Assembly (NCBI RefSeq): GCF_026967805.1
Contig: NZ_JAPVBG010000002.1
Coordinates: forward strand, 878,138 to 942,137
Length of the DNA: 64,000 nucleotides
DNA from: Blastococcus sp. VKM Ac-2987
GTDB taxonomy: Bacteria > Actinomycetota > Actinomycetes > Mycobacteriales > Geodermatophilaceae
Direction of reading: 5' to 3'
The translations under genes were made by a program, and so were the position numbers. Positions 16,486 to 26,471 of this stretch are shown here, piece after piece. Position 1 is the stretch's first letter. Each line of letters begins with the position of its first letter. A model generated the notes under the pieces. The model searched no databases. It was given only the letters and a program-made list of their open reading frames with translations, and had not been told where the DNA came from.

Positions 16486-16536
16486 GCGGTGGACCTGCGG
16501 ACGGGCGGCGCCGAGCCGCACATCGGGCCCGGCCGC

Positions 16537-16542
16537 TACGGT
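16537..16542 (+). promoter_or_regulatory. -10 box (TACGGT) for leaderless upp
   Basis: TACGGT ends 7 nt before the GTG at 16550, the standard leaderless geometry in this window. Confidence 0.55.
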
Positions 16543-16549
16543 GCTGCCC

Positions 16550-17173
16550 GTGCAGCTCACCGTCGTCGACCACCCGCTCGCCCGTGCCCGCCTGACCCGC
16601 ATGCGGGACGAGCGCACGGACAACGCCATGTTCCGGGCCGCCCTGCGCGAGCTCACCCAGATGCTCGTCTACGAGGCCACCCGTGACCTGGAGGTGGCCG
16701 AGGAGCACATCACCACCCCGGTCACGGCGACGACGGGCTTCCGGCTGGCCGCACCGCCGCTGATCGTCCCCGTCCTCCGGGCCGGACTGGGCATGGCCGA
16801 CACCGCGCACGGGATGCTGCCCGAGTCGCAGATGGGCTTCGTCGGGCTGGCCCGCAACGAGGAGACCTTCCAGCCCGAGGCCTACATGGCCTCGCTGCCG
16901 GAGACGCTGGTCGGGCGCGACGTCTTCGTCCTCGACCCGATGCTGGCCACCGGCGGCTCGCTGGTGCACTGCTGCGAGCTGCTCACCGCCCGCGGCACGA
17001 CGTCGATCACCGTGCTGTGCGCGCTCGCTGCGCCGGACGGCATCCGCCGGCTGGAGGAGAGCGGCCTGCCGCTGCGGGTGTTCACCGCCAGCATCGACGA
17101 GGGCCTCAACGACAAGGCCTACATCGTCCCGGGGCTGGGCGACGCCGGCGACCGCCAGTTCGGCGCGGTCTGA
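16550..17173 (+). CDS. upp: Uracil phosphoribosyltransferase
   Basis: At 207 residues this is the canonical length. It converts uracil and PRPP to UMP. The PRPP-binding signature is [16 protein letters not shown] near residue 128, and the C-terminal uracil-binding region is [15 protein letters not shown]. The N-terminal [19 protein letters not shown] and [13 protein letters not shown] are also diagnostic. A GTG 9 nt upstream is in frame, but GTG 16550 gives the family-standard N-terminus and correct spacing to the TACGGT box. It could recycle uracil released by deoA/cdd action. The oxidoreductase gene begins 2 nt after its stop. Confidence 0.95.
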   Translation: MQLTVVDHPLARARLTRMRDERTDNAMFRAALRELTQMLVYEATRDLEVAEEHITTPVTATTGFRLAAPPLIVPVLRAGLGMADTAHGMLPESQMGFVGLARNEETFQPEAYMASLPETLVGRDVFVLDPMLATGGSLVHCCELLTARGTTSITVLCALAAPDGIRRLEESGLPLRVFTASIDEGLNDKAYIVPGLGDAGDRQFGAV

Positions 17174-17175
17174 CC

Positions 17176-18066
17176 GTGCGCTTCGGGGTGCTCGGCACCG
17201 GCCACTGGGCGCAGGCCGTGCACGCGACCGCGCTCGCCGACCACCCGTCCGCCGAGCTGGTGGGCGTGTGGGGTCGCGACGTCGCCAAGGCGAAGGCGCT
17301 GGGCGCCGAGTTCGAGGTTCCCGGCTACGCGGACGTGGACGCCCTGCTGGCCGACGTCGACGCCGTCGCGATCGCCCTCCCGCCCGACGTGCAGGCGCCG
17401 CTCGCGCTGCGCGCAGCCGAGGCCGGCAAGCACCTGCTGCTGGAGAAGCCGATCGCGCTCGACGTGGCCGGGGCCGACCGCGTGGTCGATGCCGTGCGCG
17501 GCGCCGGCGTCGCCTCGGTGGTGTTCTTCACCTTCCGCTTCCAGGCGGCGACGTCGACGTGGCTGACCCAGGCCGCGCGCACCCGGCTGGCCGGCGGTGC
17601 CGGGTCGTGGCTGTCCTCCCTGGCGGGGACGCCGTTCGCCGCCTCCCCCTGGCGGCAGGAACGCGGCGCGCTCTGGGACATCGGCCCGCACGCGCTCTCG
17701 GTGCTGCTGCCGGCGCTCGGACCGGTGGCGGCGGTGCAGGCCGGCGCCGGCCTCATGGACACCGTGCACCTGGTGCTCACCCACGAGTCGGGCACCGCCT
17801 CGACCATCACGCTGTCGCACACGGTCGCCCCCATGTCGACCGGCATCGAGTTCTACGTGCACGGCGACGCCGGACGGCTGGTGCTGCTGCCCGACGTCGA
17901 TGCCCCGGTGGATGCGTTCCGGGTGGCCGTGGACGAGCTGGGCGCCGCGGCGATGACCGGCGGGACCCACCCGTGCGACGTCGCCTTCGGGCGTGACGTC
18001 GTCGCCGTCCTCGCCGCGGCGCAGCGCGCGCTGTCCTCGGGCTGCCGCGAGCCGGTCGGCGGATGA
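17176..18066 (+). CDS. Gfo/Idh/MocA-family oxidoreductase
   Basis: The 296-residue protein has an N-terminal Rossmann fold (FGVLGTGHWAQ, residues 3-13) and the EKPIALD motif near residue 94, whose lysine is catalytic in this family. A C-terminal alpha/beta substrate domain follows, including PWRQERGALWDIGPHALSVLLP. The family oxidises or reduces sugars, inositols and related compounds with NAD(P); the substrate here is unknown. It starts 2 nt after upp and overlaps the DUF805 gene by 4 nt, so the three form an operon. Confidence 0.82.
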   Translation: MRFGVLGTGHWAQAVHATALADHPSAELVGVWGRDVAKAKALGAEFEVPGYADVDALLADVDAVAIALPPDVQAPLALRAAEAGKHLLLEKPIALDVAGADRVVDAVRGAGVASVVFFTFRFQAATSTWLTQAARTRLAGGAGSWLSSLAGTPFAASPWRQERGALWDIGPHALSVLLPALGPVAAVQAGAGLMDTVHLVLTHESGTASTITLSHTVAPMSTGIEFYVHGDAGRLVLLPDVDAPVDAFRVAVDELGAAAMTGGTHPCDVAFGRDVVAVLAAAQRALSSGCREPVGG

Positions 18067-18482
18067 CCGCGCCGACGGCAGCGCGGACCGGCCCGGCGGA
18101 CTGGTTCCTGCCGACGGGGCGGATCCCGAGGCGGGTGTGGTGGGTGCACTACGTGCTCGTGCTCGCCCTCCTGGGCCTGGTCGCCAACCACATCGACGCG
18201 ACCTGGTTCCCCGACAGCTACCCGCGCCTGGAGCGGGGCGAGGGCTTCGACCTCCTGTGGCCGTTCCCCGACTCCGGCGGACCGGTCACCGCGATCGCCG
18301 CGCTGGTGCTGCTCGTGCCCAACGTCGCCGCCATGGTCACCAGGCTGCACGACCGGGACCACTCCGCGTGGTGGCTGCTGTGGAACCTGCTGCCGGGGAT
18401 CGGCTGGCTGGTCCTGCTGGTCACGGTCGGTTTCCTGCGCGGCCACCCGTACCCGAACCGCTACGGCCCGCCGCCGGCCTGA
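18063..18482 (+). CDS. DUF805 membrane protein
   Basis: This 139-residue protein has three hydrophobic segments and the DUF805 hallmark RLHDRDHSAWWLLWNLLPGIGWL near residue 95, followed by the short polar tail with PNRYGPPP. The function is unknown. Its ATG overlaps the stop of the oxidoreductase as ATGA. Confidence 0.8.
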   Translation: MTAPTAARTGPADWFLPTGRIPRRVWWVHYVLVLALLGLVANHIDATWFPDSYPRLERGEGFDLLWPFPDSGGPVTAIAALVLLVPNVAAMVTRLHDRDHSAWWLLWNLLPGIGWLVLLVTVGFLRGHPYPNRYGPPPA

Positions 18483-18591
18483 GGCGGCGAGCGGATCGGC
18501 CGCGGACGCCCGGCGCTCCGCTCCCGGGGCGTTGCTCGTGCTCGTGCAGTCCTGCAGGCCCCCGGGAGCGCGAGGAGCACCCCAGAGCGGC

Positions 18592-18612
18592 GCCCCGGGT
18601 GGCGCCCGGGGC
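18592..18612. terminator. Intrinsic terminator between convergent genes
   Basis: GCCCCGGG/CCCGGGGC forms a perfect 8-bp stem (18592-18599 with 18605-18612) 5 nt beyond the pgm stop. A second, longer imperfect hairpin (about 18519-18570, CGCTCCCGGGG with its complement) lies on the DUF805 side. Confidence 0.6.
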
Positions 18613-18616
18613 AGCG

Positions 18617-20248
18617 CTAGAGGCCCAGGGCCGCAGACATCTCCGCGCGCAGCTGGTCGAGCTCGTCGGCTCCCCGCCCGCGGGCGGCGATGAGGCCGGC
18701 GTCGTCGTGCACCGGGACGACGGTCTCCAGGTACGCCTTGAGCTTCGGCTCCGTGCCGCTGGGCCGCACGATCACCCGCACGCCGTCGCCGAGCAGCCGG
18801 ACGGCGTCCACCGGCGGGGAGCCCCCGGCGAGGTCGGCGAACTCCACCGGCCGGCCCAGCAGCGCGGCCGGGGGCGCCGACCGCAGCCGGGACATGGCGT
18901 CGGAGATGACCGAGAGGTCCTCCACCCGCACCGACAGCTGCCCGGTGACGAACAGCCCGTGCTCGTCCGCCAGCTCGTCGAGCCGGTCCAGCAGGGTGCG
19001 CCCGCCGGCCTTGAGCTCCGCCGCCAGCAGGGCCACGGCCAGGGCGGCCGAGATGCCGTCCTTGTCCCGGACGACGTCCGGCGCCACCGAGTAGCCCAGC
19101 GCCTCCTCGTAGCCGTACACCAGCGGCGCCGCCGGCGACCCGGCCCGCATGATCCACTTGAACCCGGTCGGGGTCTCCTCCGACGGTGCCCCGGAGGCCT
19201 CGGCGATCGCGTGCATCAGCGAGCCGCTGACCAGCGACGACGCGTACGTCCCGCGCACGCCGCGGCGCAGCAGCCAGTCGGCCAGCAGCGCGCCCACCTC
19301 GTCGCCGGTGAGCTGCCGGCCGAGGCACACCACCGAGCAGCGGTCGGCGTCGGGGTCCTCGGCGATCGCCACGTCGGCGCCCACCTGCTCGGCCAGGGCC
19401 AGCAGCAGGTCGACCGCGCCGGGCTCCTCCGGGTTCGGGAAGGAGACCGTCGGGAACGCCGGGTCGGGCGCGTCCTGCTCGGGCACGCTGGCCGGTTCCG
19501 CGAAGCCAGCCGCGGCGAACACCAGCCGGGTCGTCGATGCGCCCACCCCGTGCAGAGCGGTGTAGGCGACGGTCAGCGCGGCGCGGTCGGCGGCCGGGAC
19601 CCGCTCGGGGTCGAGCGCCCGCACCACCGCGGTCACGTAATCGGTGAGGACGTCGTCACCCAGGATCCCGTGACCGCCGGCGAGCGCGATCTCCCGCGCC
19701 GGGCCGACGGCGGCGATCGCCGCCTCGATCTCCCGGTCCGCCGGCGGGACCAGCTGGGCCCCCTGCTCCAGGTAGAGCTTGTAGCCGTTGTCGTCGGGCG
19801 GGTTGTGGCTCGCGGTGACCATCACCCCGGCCGCCGCGCCGAGGTGCCGGACGGCGAAGGCGAGCACCGGGGTGGGCAGCGGTCGCGCCATCACCCGCAC
19901 CCGGAAGCCGAGCCCGGAGAGCACCTGGGCCGAGAGGCCGGCGAACTCGTCGGAGCGCCGCCGTGCGTCGAACCCGATCACGACGGTCCCGCCGCCGTGC
20001 CCGGTGTCCAGCAGGTGCCGGCCCACCCCGGCCGCGGCGCGGAGCACCACAGCGGCGTTCATCCCCGCCGGCCCGGCCCGCAGCGGACCGCGCAGCCCCG
20101 CCGTCCCGAAGGTGAGCGGCCCGGCGAAGCGGCGGCCCAGCTCTGCCAGGTCCCCCGCCGCGATCAGCGCCTCGATCTCGGCGCGGTCGCCCGCGTGCGG
20201 ATCGGCGTCGGCCCAGGCCCGTGCGGTGGCGAGCAGCTCGTCGGTCAT
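18617..20248 (-). CDS. Phosphohexomutase, probable phosphopentomutase/phosphoglucomutase (PGM2-like)
   Basis: This 543-residue alpha-D-phosphohexomutase carries the phosphoserine loop VTASHNPPDDNGYKLY (Ser near residue 145), the Mg-binding loop DPDADRCSV, the sugar loop YGYEEALGYSV and the phosphate loop RPSGTEPKLKAY at the C-terminus. Its length and the N-terminal FGTAGLRGPLRAG fit the PGM2/actinobacterial Pmm group, some of which interconvert ribose-1-phosphate and ribose-5-phosphate. It is translationally coupled (ATGA) behind the uronate-dehydrogenase-like gene and pnp, so phosphopentomutase is the attractive role, linking nucleoside phosphorolysis to DeoC and the pentose pathway. Glucose or mannose phosphates remain possible substrates. 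Confidence 0.85.
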   Translation of the reverse strand: MTDELLATARAWADADPHAGDRAEIEALIAAGDLAELGRRFAGPLTFGTAGLRGPLRAGPAGMNAAVVLRAAAGVGRHLLDTGHGGGTVVIGFDARRRSDEFAGLSAQVLSGLGFRVRVMARPLPTPVLAFAVRHLGAAAGVMVTASHNPPDDNGYKLYLEQGAQLVPPADREIEAAIAAVGPAREIALAGGHGILGDDVLTDYVTAVVRALDPERVPAADRAALTVAYTALHGVGASTTRLVFAAAGFAEPASVPEQDAPDPAFPTVSFPNPEEPGAVDLLLALAEQVGADVAIAEDPDADRCSVVCLGRQLTGDEVGALLADWLLRRGVRGTYASSLVSGSLMHAIAEASGAPSEETPTGFKWIMRAGSPAAPLVYGYEEALGYSVAPDVVRDKDGISAALAVALLAAELKAGGRTLLDRLDELADEHGLFVTGQLSVRVEDLSVISDAMSRLRSAPPAALLGRPVEFADLAGGSPPVDAVRLLGDGVRVIVRPSGTEPKLKAYLETVVPVHDDAGLIAARGRGADELDQLRAEMSAALGL

Positions 20249-21072
20249 GCCGGGAAGTTCTCCGCGTCGAACGCAGCCGTCGTGTACTCGCCGCCCACGC
20301 GGCCGTGCACCGGGTCGGCGAGGTCGGGTTCGCCGTGCACCTCGATCAGCGCACCGGCGTAGCGCTCGGCGTCGTCGGCGGACCGGTACCCCAGCGCCTC
20401 GGCGGCCGAGAGGTCCCACCAGCGACGGGTGTTGTCGGAGACGCCCCACACCACCGAGAAGCCGGGGGACGGCGCGGAGAGCGCGGCGTCGACCAGCGAC
20501 ACGGTGTCGGCGGGGGAGAGCCAGGTGGACAGCTGCCGGGTCGTCGTCGGCTCGGCGAAGGCGCTGCCGATCCGCAGGCAGACGACGTCGAGGCCGTACC
20601 GGTCGACGTACAGCGAGCCCAGGGCCTCCATCGCCACCTTCGAGACGCCGTAGTAGGTGTCCGGCCGGGGCGGCGCGTCGGCCTCGCGCAGCAGCGCGTC
20701 GGCGGGCCGCTCCGTGTAGCCGGAGGCGTGGTTGCTGCTGGCCAGGACCACGCGGGGCACACCGGCCAGCCGGGCGGCCTCGAGCGCGCAGTAGGTGCCC
20801 TCGATGTTCGCGTGCGAGATCGCCGCCCAGGTCGACTCGCCGGAGATGCCGGCCAGGTGGACGACGGCCGAGGCGCCCCGGGCGGCCCCGGTCATCGCGC
20901 CGAGGTCGGTGACGTCGGCGACCAGGTGCTCCTCGCCCGGGCGGGGCTCGGACACCGGCACGACGTCCAGCGAGCGCACCGCCCAGCCGCGCTCGGGCAG
21001 CCCGGCCCGGAGCACCGTGCCGATCCGGCCGGCGGCGCCGGTGACGAGGACGGGGCCGCCGTCGCCGGTCAC
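20245..21072 (-). CDS. NAD-dependent epimerase/dehydratase, uronate dehydrogenase-like
   Basis: This 275-residue extended SDR has the NAD motif VTGAAGRIG at residues 10-18, VVHLAGIS, and the catalytic YGVSK near residue 137 (Tyr and Lys). Beyond the SDR core it shares several features of bacterial uronate dehydrogenases: [10 protein letters not shown], a LRIGS...LSTWLSP segment, and [30 protein letters not shown]. Uronate dehydrogenase oxidises galacturonate or glucuronate to the aldarolactone. The GTG start overlaps the pnp stop and the TGA overlaps the mutase start. Placement between pnp and a mutase gives no obvious pathway role, so the substrate is uncertain. Confidence 0.78.
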   Translation of the reverse strand: MTGDGGPVLVTGAAGRIGTVLRAGLPERGWAVRSLDVVPVSEPRPGEEHLVADVTDLGAMTGAARGASAVVHLAGISGESTWAAISHANIEGTYCALEAARLAGVPRVVLASSNHASGYTERPADALLREADAPPRPDTYYGVSKVAMEALGSLYVDRYGLDVVCLRIGSAFAEPTTTRQLSTWLSPADTVSLVDAALSAPSPGFSVVWGVSDNTRRWWDLSAAEALGYRSADDAERYAGALIEVHGEPDLADPVHGRVGGEYTTAAFDAENFPA

Positions 21073-21878
21073 GGCAGCCGCCCGATGAGCTCCACCAGGA
21101 ACTCCCCGAGCCGGCCCGCGGCCGCCCGACCGGCGGTGATGACCTCGTCGGCGTCGAGCTTCTCGCCGGTGACCCCGGCGGCGGCGTTGGTGACCAGCGA
21201 GAGGCCGAAGACCTCCAGCCCGGCCGCGTGCGCGGCGATCGCCTCGAGCGCGGTCGACATGCCGACGAGGTCGGCGCCGAGCGTGCGGAGCATCCGGATC
21301 TCGGCGGGGGTCTCGTAGTGCGGCCCGGGCAGCGCCGCGTAGACGCCCTCGGCGAGGCCCGGGTCGAGCTCGCGGGCCAGCGCGCGCAGCCGGGCGGAGT
21401 AGAGGTCGGTGAGGTCGACGAAGTGCGCGCCCACCAGCGGCGACCGCGCGGTCAGGTTCAGGTGGTCGGAGATGATCACCGCCTGGCCGACCCGGTGCTC
21501 CGGGGCGAGCCCGCCGGCGGCGTTGGTGAGGATCACCGTCCGCACGCCGGCGGCGGCGGCGGTGCGCACGCCGTGGACGACCGGGTCCACGCCGCGGCCC
21601 TCGTAGTAGTGGGTGCGGCCGAGGAAGAGCAGGACCTTGCGGTCGCCCACCCGCACCGAGCGGACCTGACCGCCGTGCCCGACCGCCGTCGGGGCCGCGA
21701 AGCCGGGGAGGTCGCCGATCGCCACGGCGGCGTCCGCCTCGCCGAAGGCGTCGGCCGCGGGCGCCCAGCCCGAGCCCATGACGACGGCCACGTCGTGCGG
21801 CCCGCCGACGGCGCGGACCAGCTCGTCTGCGGCGCGGGTGGCGAGGGTCTGCGGATCGGTTCCGGGAGGCTGGCTCAC
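21069..21878 (-). CDS. Purine-nucleoside phosphorylase
   Basis: The 269-residue protein belongs to the trimeric PNP family acting on inosine and guanosine and their deoxy forms. Landmarks are VVMGSGWAP near residue 33 (phosphate loop), [10 protein letters not shown] near residue 88 (catalytic and phosphate His), [42 protein letters not shown] and the late TNAAAGV with the purine-binding Asn. It is the first gene of a coupled pnp, SDR, mutase operon. Adenosine deaminase at 6263 would feed it with inosine. The start is GTG at 21878, 6 nt after a TAGCGT box on the minus strand. Confidence 0.93.
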   Translation of the reverse strand: MSQPPGTDPQTLATRAADELVRAVGGPHDVAVVMGSGWAPAADAFGEADAAVAIGDLPGFAAPTAVGHGGQVRSVRVGDRKVLLFLGRTHYYEGRGVDPVVHGVRTAAAAGVRTVILTNAAGGLAPEHRVGQAVIISDHLNLTARSPLVGAHFVDLTDLYSARLRALARELDPGLAEGVYAALPGPHYETPAEIRMLRTLGADLVGMSTALEAIAAHAAGLEVFGLSLVTNAAAGVTGEKLDADEVITAGRAAAGRLGEFLVELIGRLP

Positions 21879-21884
21879 GCGGGG

Positions 21885-21890
21885 ACGCTA
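21885..21890 (-). promoter_or_regulatory. -10 box (TAGCGT, minus strand) for leaderless pnp
   Basis: On the minus strand TAGCGT ends 6 nt before the GTG at 21878. It is identical in sequence to the add and birA boxes. Confidence 0.6.
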
Positions 21891-21997
21891 GCGCAGGACC
21901 CCGACGACGGCGGATCCCCGGCGCGGGCGGGGCCCACCGCACGGGTGATCGTGTCCACCGGACGCCGACTCGGGGGGTGGGGCAGGGGCATCGTCCC

Positions 21998-22003
21998 TAG
22001 ACT
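21998..22003 (+). promoter_or_regulatory. -10 box (TAGACT) for the ligase-mutAB operon
   Basis: TAGACT lies 4 nt before ATG 22008 and 7 nt before the adjacent in-frame GTG 22011. If the transcript is leaderless, GTG 22011 is the better start. Confidence 0.5.
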
Positions 22004-22007
22004 CCCG

Positions 22008-23216
22008 ATGGTGGAGATCCCCTTCCGTAGCTCGGAACGCGCCAGCCTCGGTGTGGAGTGGGAGCTGCAGCTCGTCGACCGCGAGACCCGCGAGCTCGCG
22101 CCCGGCGCCGTCGAGATCCTCGAGGCGATCCGGCCCGAGGGCGCCGAGGAGCACCCCAAGGCAAAACACGAGCTGCTGCAGTCGACCATCGAGATCATCA
22201 CCGGCGTCTGCACCACCGTGAGCGAGGCGAAGGCCGACCTGGCGGGCACCCTCGCCGAGGTCGTCGCCCAGGCCGACCAGCGCGGCCTCGGCGTGCTGTG
22301 CGCCGGCACGCACCCGTTCACCGACTGGCAGACCCAGGAGATCTCGCCCAAGGAGCGCTACCAGGAACTGGTCGAGCGCATGCAGTGGCTGGCCCGGCGG
22401 ATGCAGATCTTCGGCGTCCACGTGCACGTCGGCGTCCGCGCGCCGGAGAAGGTCATCCCGATCGTCAACGCGCTGTGCCAGTACGTGCCGCACTTCCTGG
22501 CGCTGTCGTCGTCCTCGCCGTTCTGGGTCGGCTGCGACACCGGGCTGGCGTCGGCCCGCACCAAGGTCTTCGAGGGGATGCCCACGGCCGGGCTGCCCTT
22601 CCAGCTCGCCGGGTGGGACGAGTTCGAGGAGTACATGGAGACGCTGATCTCCACGAAGAGCATCGAGAGCGTCCGCGAGGTGTGGTGGGACATCCGCCCG
22701 CACCCCGACTTCGGCACCGTGGAGCTGCGGATCTGCGACGGGCTGCCCACGCTCGACGAGGTGGGCGCGGTCGCCGCCCTCGCGCAGTGCCTGGTCGAGC
22801 AGTTCGACACCCAGCTCGACCGCGGCTACACCCTGCCCCGACCCGAGGAGTGGGTGGCCCGGGAGAACAAGTGGCGCGCGGCCCGCTACGGGCTGGACGC
22901 CGAGATCATCGTCGACGAGCACTTCGCCGTGCGGCCGGTGCGCCAGGCGATCGCCGAGCTGGTGGAGGAGCTGATGCCCACCGCCAAGCGCCTCTCCTGC
23001 GAGGCGGAGCTCGCCGACGTGCTGCGCGTGCTGGAGGTCGGCGCCTCCTACCAGCGGCAGCGGGCCGTGGCCCTGGAGCACGACGGTGCGCTCGCGCCCG
23101 TCGTCGACGGCCTGCTGGCGGAGCTGCGCGACGGCCTCCCGGCGCGCGGCCCGGCGGGACGCCCCGACGGCCCCGTGCCCGGGCCGGCGGAGTGCGCGGG
23201 CGGGCACGCCGCATGA
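22008..23216 (+). CDS. Carboxylate-amine ligase, GCS2 family (YbdK/glutamate-cysteine ligase-like)
   Basis: This 402-residue member of the GCS2 family begins FRSSERASLGVEWELQLVD, the ATP and metal-binding start of the family (EWE). It continues with FGVHVHVGV near residue 140, SSSSPFWVG, and VWWDIRPHPDFGTVELRICD near residue 227. YbdK homologues have weak gamma-glutamylcysteine ligase activity in vitro, and EgtA of ergothioneine synthesis is a relative; actinobacteria normally use mycothiol, so the real substrate is open. It heads an operon with a 4-nt overlap into the M20 hydrolase. Confidence 0.85.
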   Translation: MVEIPFRSSERASLGVEWELQLVDRETRELAPGAVEILEAIRPEGAEEHPKAKHELLQSTIEIITGVCTTVSEAKADLAGTLAEVVAQADQRGLGVLCAGTHPFTDWQTQEISPKERYQELVERMQWLARRMQIFGVHVHVGVRAPEKVIPIVNALCQYVPHFLALSSSSPFWVGCDTGLASARTKVFEGMPTAGLPFQLAGWDEFEEYMETLISTKSIESVREVWWDIRPHPDFGTVELRICDGLPTLDEVGAVAALAQCLVEQFDTQLDRGYTLPRPEEWVARENKWRAARYGLDAEIIVDEHFAVRPVRQAIAELVEELMPTAKRLSCEAELADVLRVLEVGASYQRQRAVALEHDGALAPVVDGLLAELRDGLPARGPAGRPDGPVPGPAECAGGHAA

Positions 23217-24502
23217 ACCCGGTCGTCGAGAAGCTGGCCACGGCCGTCGACGACTGGGTCGGGACCCACCACCCCGAGCTCGTGTCGATCCGGCGGCACC
23301 TGCACGCCCACCCGGAGCTAGCCTTCGCCGAGTTCGAGACGACGTCGTTCGTCGAGCAGCGGCTGCGCGCGGCCGGGCTGCGCCCGCGCCGGCTGCCCAC
23401 CGGCACGGGCCTGGTCTGCGAGGTCGGCACCGGTGAGGGGCCGGTCGTGGTGCTGCGCGCCGACATCGACGCGCTGCCGCTGGCCGATCTGAAGGACGTG
23501 CCCTACGCATCCACCCGCGAGGGGCTCTGCCACGCCTGCGGGCACGACGTGCACACCACGGTCGTCCTGGGCGTGGCGCTGGCCCTCGCCGAGCTCGACG
23601 GACTGCCCGGCCGGGTGCGGTGCGTGTTCCAGCCCGCCGAGGAGACGGTGCCCGGCGGCGCCACCGAGGTGGTCGCCTCGGGTGTCCTCGACGGCGCCTC
23701 GCGCGCCTTCGCCCTGCACTGCGACCCGTCGGTGCCGGCCGGGAAGGTCGGGTTGCGCACCGGCTCGATCACCGCCGCGTGCGACCGCATGGACGTCACC
23801 CTCACCGGGCCGGGTGGGCACACGGCCCGGCCGCAGCTCACCGTCGACCTGGTCGACGCCCTGGGCCGGCTGATCACCGACCTGCCCTCGCTGCTGTCCC
23901 GGCAGGTCGACCCCCGCGTCGGGATGTCGCTGGTCTGGGGGGCGGTGAACGCCGGGGTGGCCGCCAACGCCATCCCGCAGCGCGGCACGCTGCGCGGCAC
24001 GGTGCGGGTGCTCGACCGCGATGCGTGGAAGGGCGCCGAGGAGCTGCTGCGCTCGCTGGTGGAGCGGGTGGCCGCGACGACGGGCGCGGAGGTCGGCGTC
24101 GACTACATCCGGGGCGTGCCGCCCGTGGTCAACGATCCCCGCTCCGTGGCGCTCCTGCGGTCGGCCGCGCTCGGCACCGTCGGCGCGGAGCACCTGGTCC
24201 TCTCGCCGCAGAGCATGGGCGGGGAGGACTTCGGCTGGTTCGCCGACGTCATGCCGATCGCGCTGGCCCGGCTGGGCACCCACGGGGGCGGGGCGCCCTA
24301 CGACCTGCACCGGGGCACCTTCGACGTCGACGAGCGGGCCATCGGGGTCGGCGTGCGGCTGCTGGCCCGCACCGCGCTGCTCGCGCTGGAGGCCGACGCG
24401 GAGGCGTCCTCGACCGGCCCGCAGCCACCCCCTCGCACGCGCCGACCGGCGCCCGGAGACACTTCAGCCCGACCCCCTGTCGAGGAGACCCACCGAGGAT
24501 GA
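23213..24502 (+). CDS. M20-family metal-dependent amidohydrolase
   Basis: The 429-residue protein has the HipO/IAA-amino-acid hydrolase architecture: RRHLHAHPELAFAEFET near residue 30, RADIDALPL near residue 82, and the metal-binding HACGHDVHT near residue 106. Further landmarks are the lid-domain VTLTGPGGHTARP and the late GGEDFGWF with a metal-binding Glu. It cleaves an acyl or aminoacyl amide; the substrate is unknown. Overlaps of 4 nt on both sides tie it to the GCS2 ligase and to mutA. The C-terminal 30 residues are Pro/Thr-rich and run into the mutA start, probably a by-product of coupling. Confidence 0.88.
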   Translation: MNPVVEKLATAVDDWVGTHHPELVSIRRHLHAHPELAFAEFETTSFVEQRLRAAGLRPRRLPTGTGLVCEVGTGEGPVVVLRADIDALPLADLKDVPYASTREGLCHACGHDVHTTVVLGVALALAELDGLPGRVRCVFQPAEETVPGGATEVVASGVLDGASRAFALHCDPSVPAGKVGLRTGSITAACDRMDVTLTGPGGHTARPQLTVDLVDALGRLITDLPSLLSRQVDPRVGMSLVWGAVNAGVAANAIPQRGTLRGTVRVLDRDAWKGAEELLRSLVERVAATTGAEVGVDYIRGVPPVVNDPRSVALLRSAALGTVGAEHLVLSPQSMGGEDFGWFADVMPIALARLGTHGGGAPYDLHRGTFDVDERAIGVGVRLLARTALLALEADAEASSTGPQPPPRTRRPAPGDTSARPPVEETHRG

Positions 24503-26471
24503 GTTCCACCGACCAGCGGACCAGCAGCGGTCAGCCGAGCGAACCGGCCGACGCCGAGGTGCCGGCCGAGCACGAGGTGCCCGAAGCCCTGGCGCTCGCG
24601 GGCGAGTTCGACGCGGTGACCCGCGACCAGTGGCGCGACCTGGTCGCCGGCGTGCTGCGCAAGGCCGGCCGCGAGGACCTCCCTGATCCGGTCGAGGACG
24701 CGCTGCGCCGCCCGGTCGCCCCCGGCGTCACCGTCGCCCCGCTGTACACCGCCGAGGACGCCGGCGACCTCCCGGCCGCGGTCGGCCAGCCCGGCCTGGC
24801 GCCCTTCGTGCGCGGTTCCCGCCCGTCCGGCGGCCCGGCCGGATCGGCCGAGGTCACCGCCGCCGGCGGGGCCGCGGGGGGCGCGCCCGGCGGGTGGGAC
24901 ATCCGCCAGCGGCACGCGCACCCTGACGTCGCCGTCACGAAGGAGGCGATCGCCGCCGACCTGGAGAACGGCGTCACCTCGCTGTGGCTGGTGGTCGGCG
25001 ACGGCGCGATCCCCGTCGACTCCCTGGGCGAGGTGCTCTCCGACGTCTACCTCGACCTGGCCCCGGTCACCGTGCAGGGCGGGCTCGCGGCGGCCGAGGC
25101 GTTCCTCGCCCTCGTCGACGGGCGCACCGATCTGGCGCCCGGCGGGTCGCTGGGCCTGGACCCGCTCGGCGTCCAGGCCGCCTCCGGCGAGGAGCAGGAC
25201 CTCTCCGGGCTGGCCGACGTCGCCCGCCGCGCCGCCGCCCATCCCGGCCTGCGCACCGTCGTCGTCGACGGCACGGTCTTCGCCGACGCCGGCGCCTCCG
25301 TGGTCGAGGAGCTGGGCTGCTCGCTGGCCGCCGGGGTCGCCTACCTGCGGGCGCTGACCGGGTCTTCGCCCACCCACCCGGGGCTTGGCGTCGACGAGGC
25401 GGTCGCCGCGCTGGAGTTCCGCTACTCCGCCTCCGCCGACCAGTTCACGACCATCGCCGCGCTGCGGGCCGCCCGCCGGCTCTGGGACCGGGTCGGCGAG
25501 GTCAGCGGCGTGTCCGCGGAGCTGCGCGGCCAGCACCAGCACGCGGTCACCTCGTCGGTGATGACGACCAGGCGCGACCCCTGGGTCAACATGCTGCGCA
25601 CCACGGTCGCCTGCTTCGCCGCCGGGGTGGGCGGCGCGGACGCCGTCACGGTGCAGCCGTTCGACGCCGCGCTGGGCCTGCCCGACTCCTTCTCCCGCCG
25701 GATCGCCCGCAACACCCAGAGCCTGCTGGTGGAGGAGGGCCACCTCGCCCGCGTCCTCGACCCGGCCGGCGGCTCCTGGTACGTCGAGTCGCTGACCGAC
25801 TCCCTGGCCCGCGCCGCCTGGGACTGGTTCACCGAGATCGAGCGGGCCGGCGGGCTGCCCGCCGCCCTGGCCTCGGGCCTGGTGCGGGACCGGATCGCGC
25901 AGGCCTGGGACGCGCGCGCGAAGCGGCTGGCCACCCGCGCCGACGCGCTCACCGGCGTGAGCGAGTTCCCCAACCTCGCCGAGAAGCTGCCCCAGCGGCA
26001 GCCGGCGGCGGAGATCCTGCCGGCCACCGGCGGCCTGCCCCGGGTGCGCGCGGCGCAGGAGTTCGAGGCGCTGCGCGACGCCGCCGACGCGGCCATGTCG
26101 TCGACGGGCAGGGAGCGGCCCGCCGTCTACCTCGCCACGATCGGCCCGATCGCCCGGCACACCGCGCGCGCCACGTTCGCCGGCAACCTCCTCCAGGCCG
26201 GCGGGCTGGCCACACCGGCCGGGGACGGCGCGAGCGGTCTCGGCGAGGCGGGTACGACGGTGGCCTGCATCTGCGGCACCGACAAGGACTACGCGTCCGG
26301 GGCCGCCGCGCTCGCGGCGGAGCTCAGGGCCGCCGGCGCCACGCAGGTGTGGCTGGCCGGCAAGCCGGACCTCGCCGTGGACGGGGTCGACGGATACGTC
26401 TTCGCCGGGTGCGACGCCCTCGCGGCGCTGCGCGCGGTGCACGCCGAGCTGGGTCTCGAAGGAGTGCAGGC

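Noticed and set aside
24400..24500. Cobalamin riboswitch controlling mutAB
   Set aside because: mutA starts inside the upstream gene (4-nt overlap), leaving no leader, and no B12-box sequence is visible.
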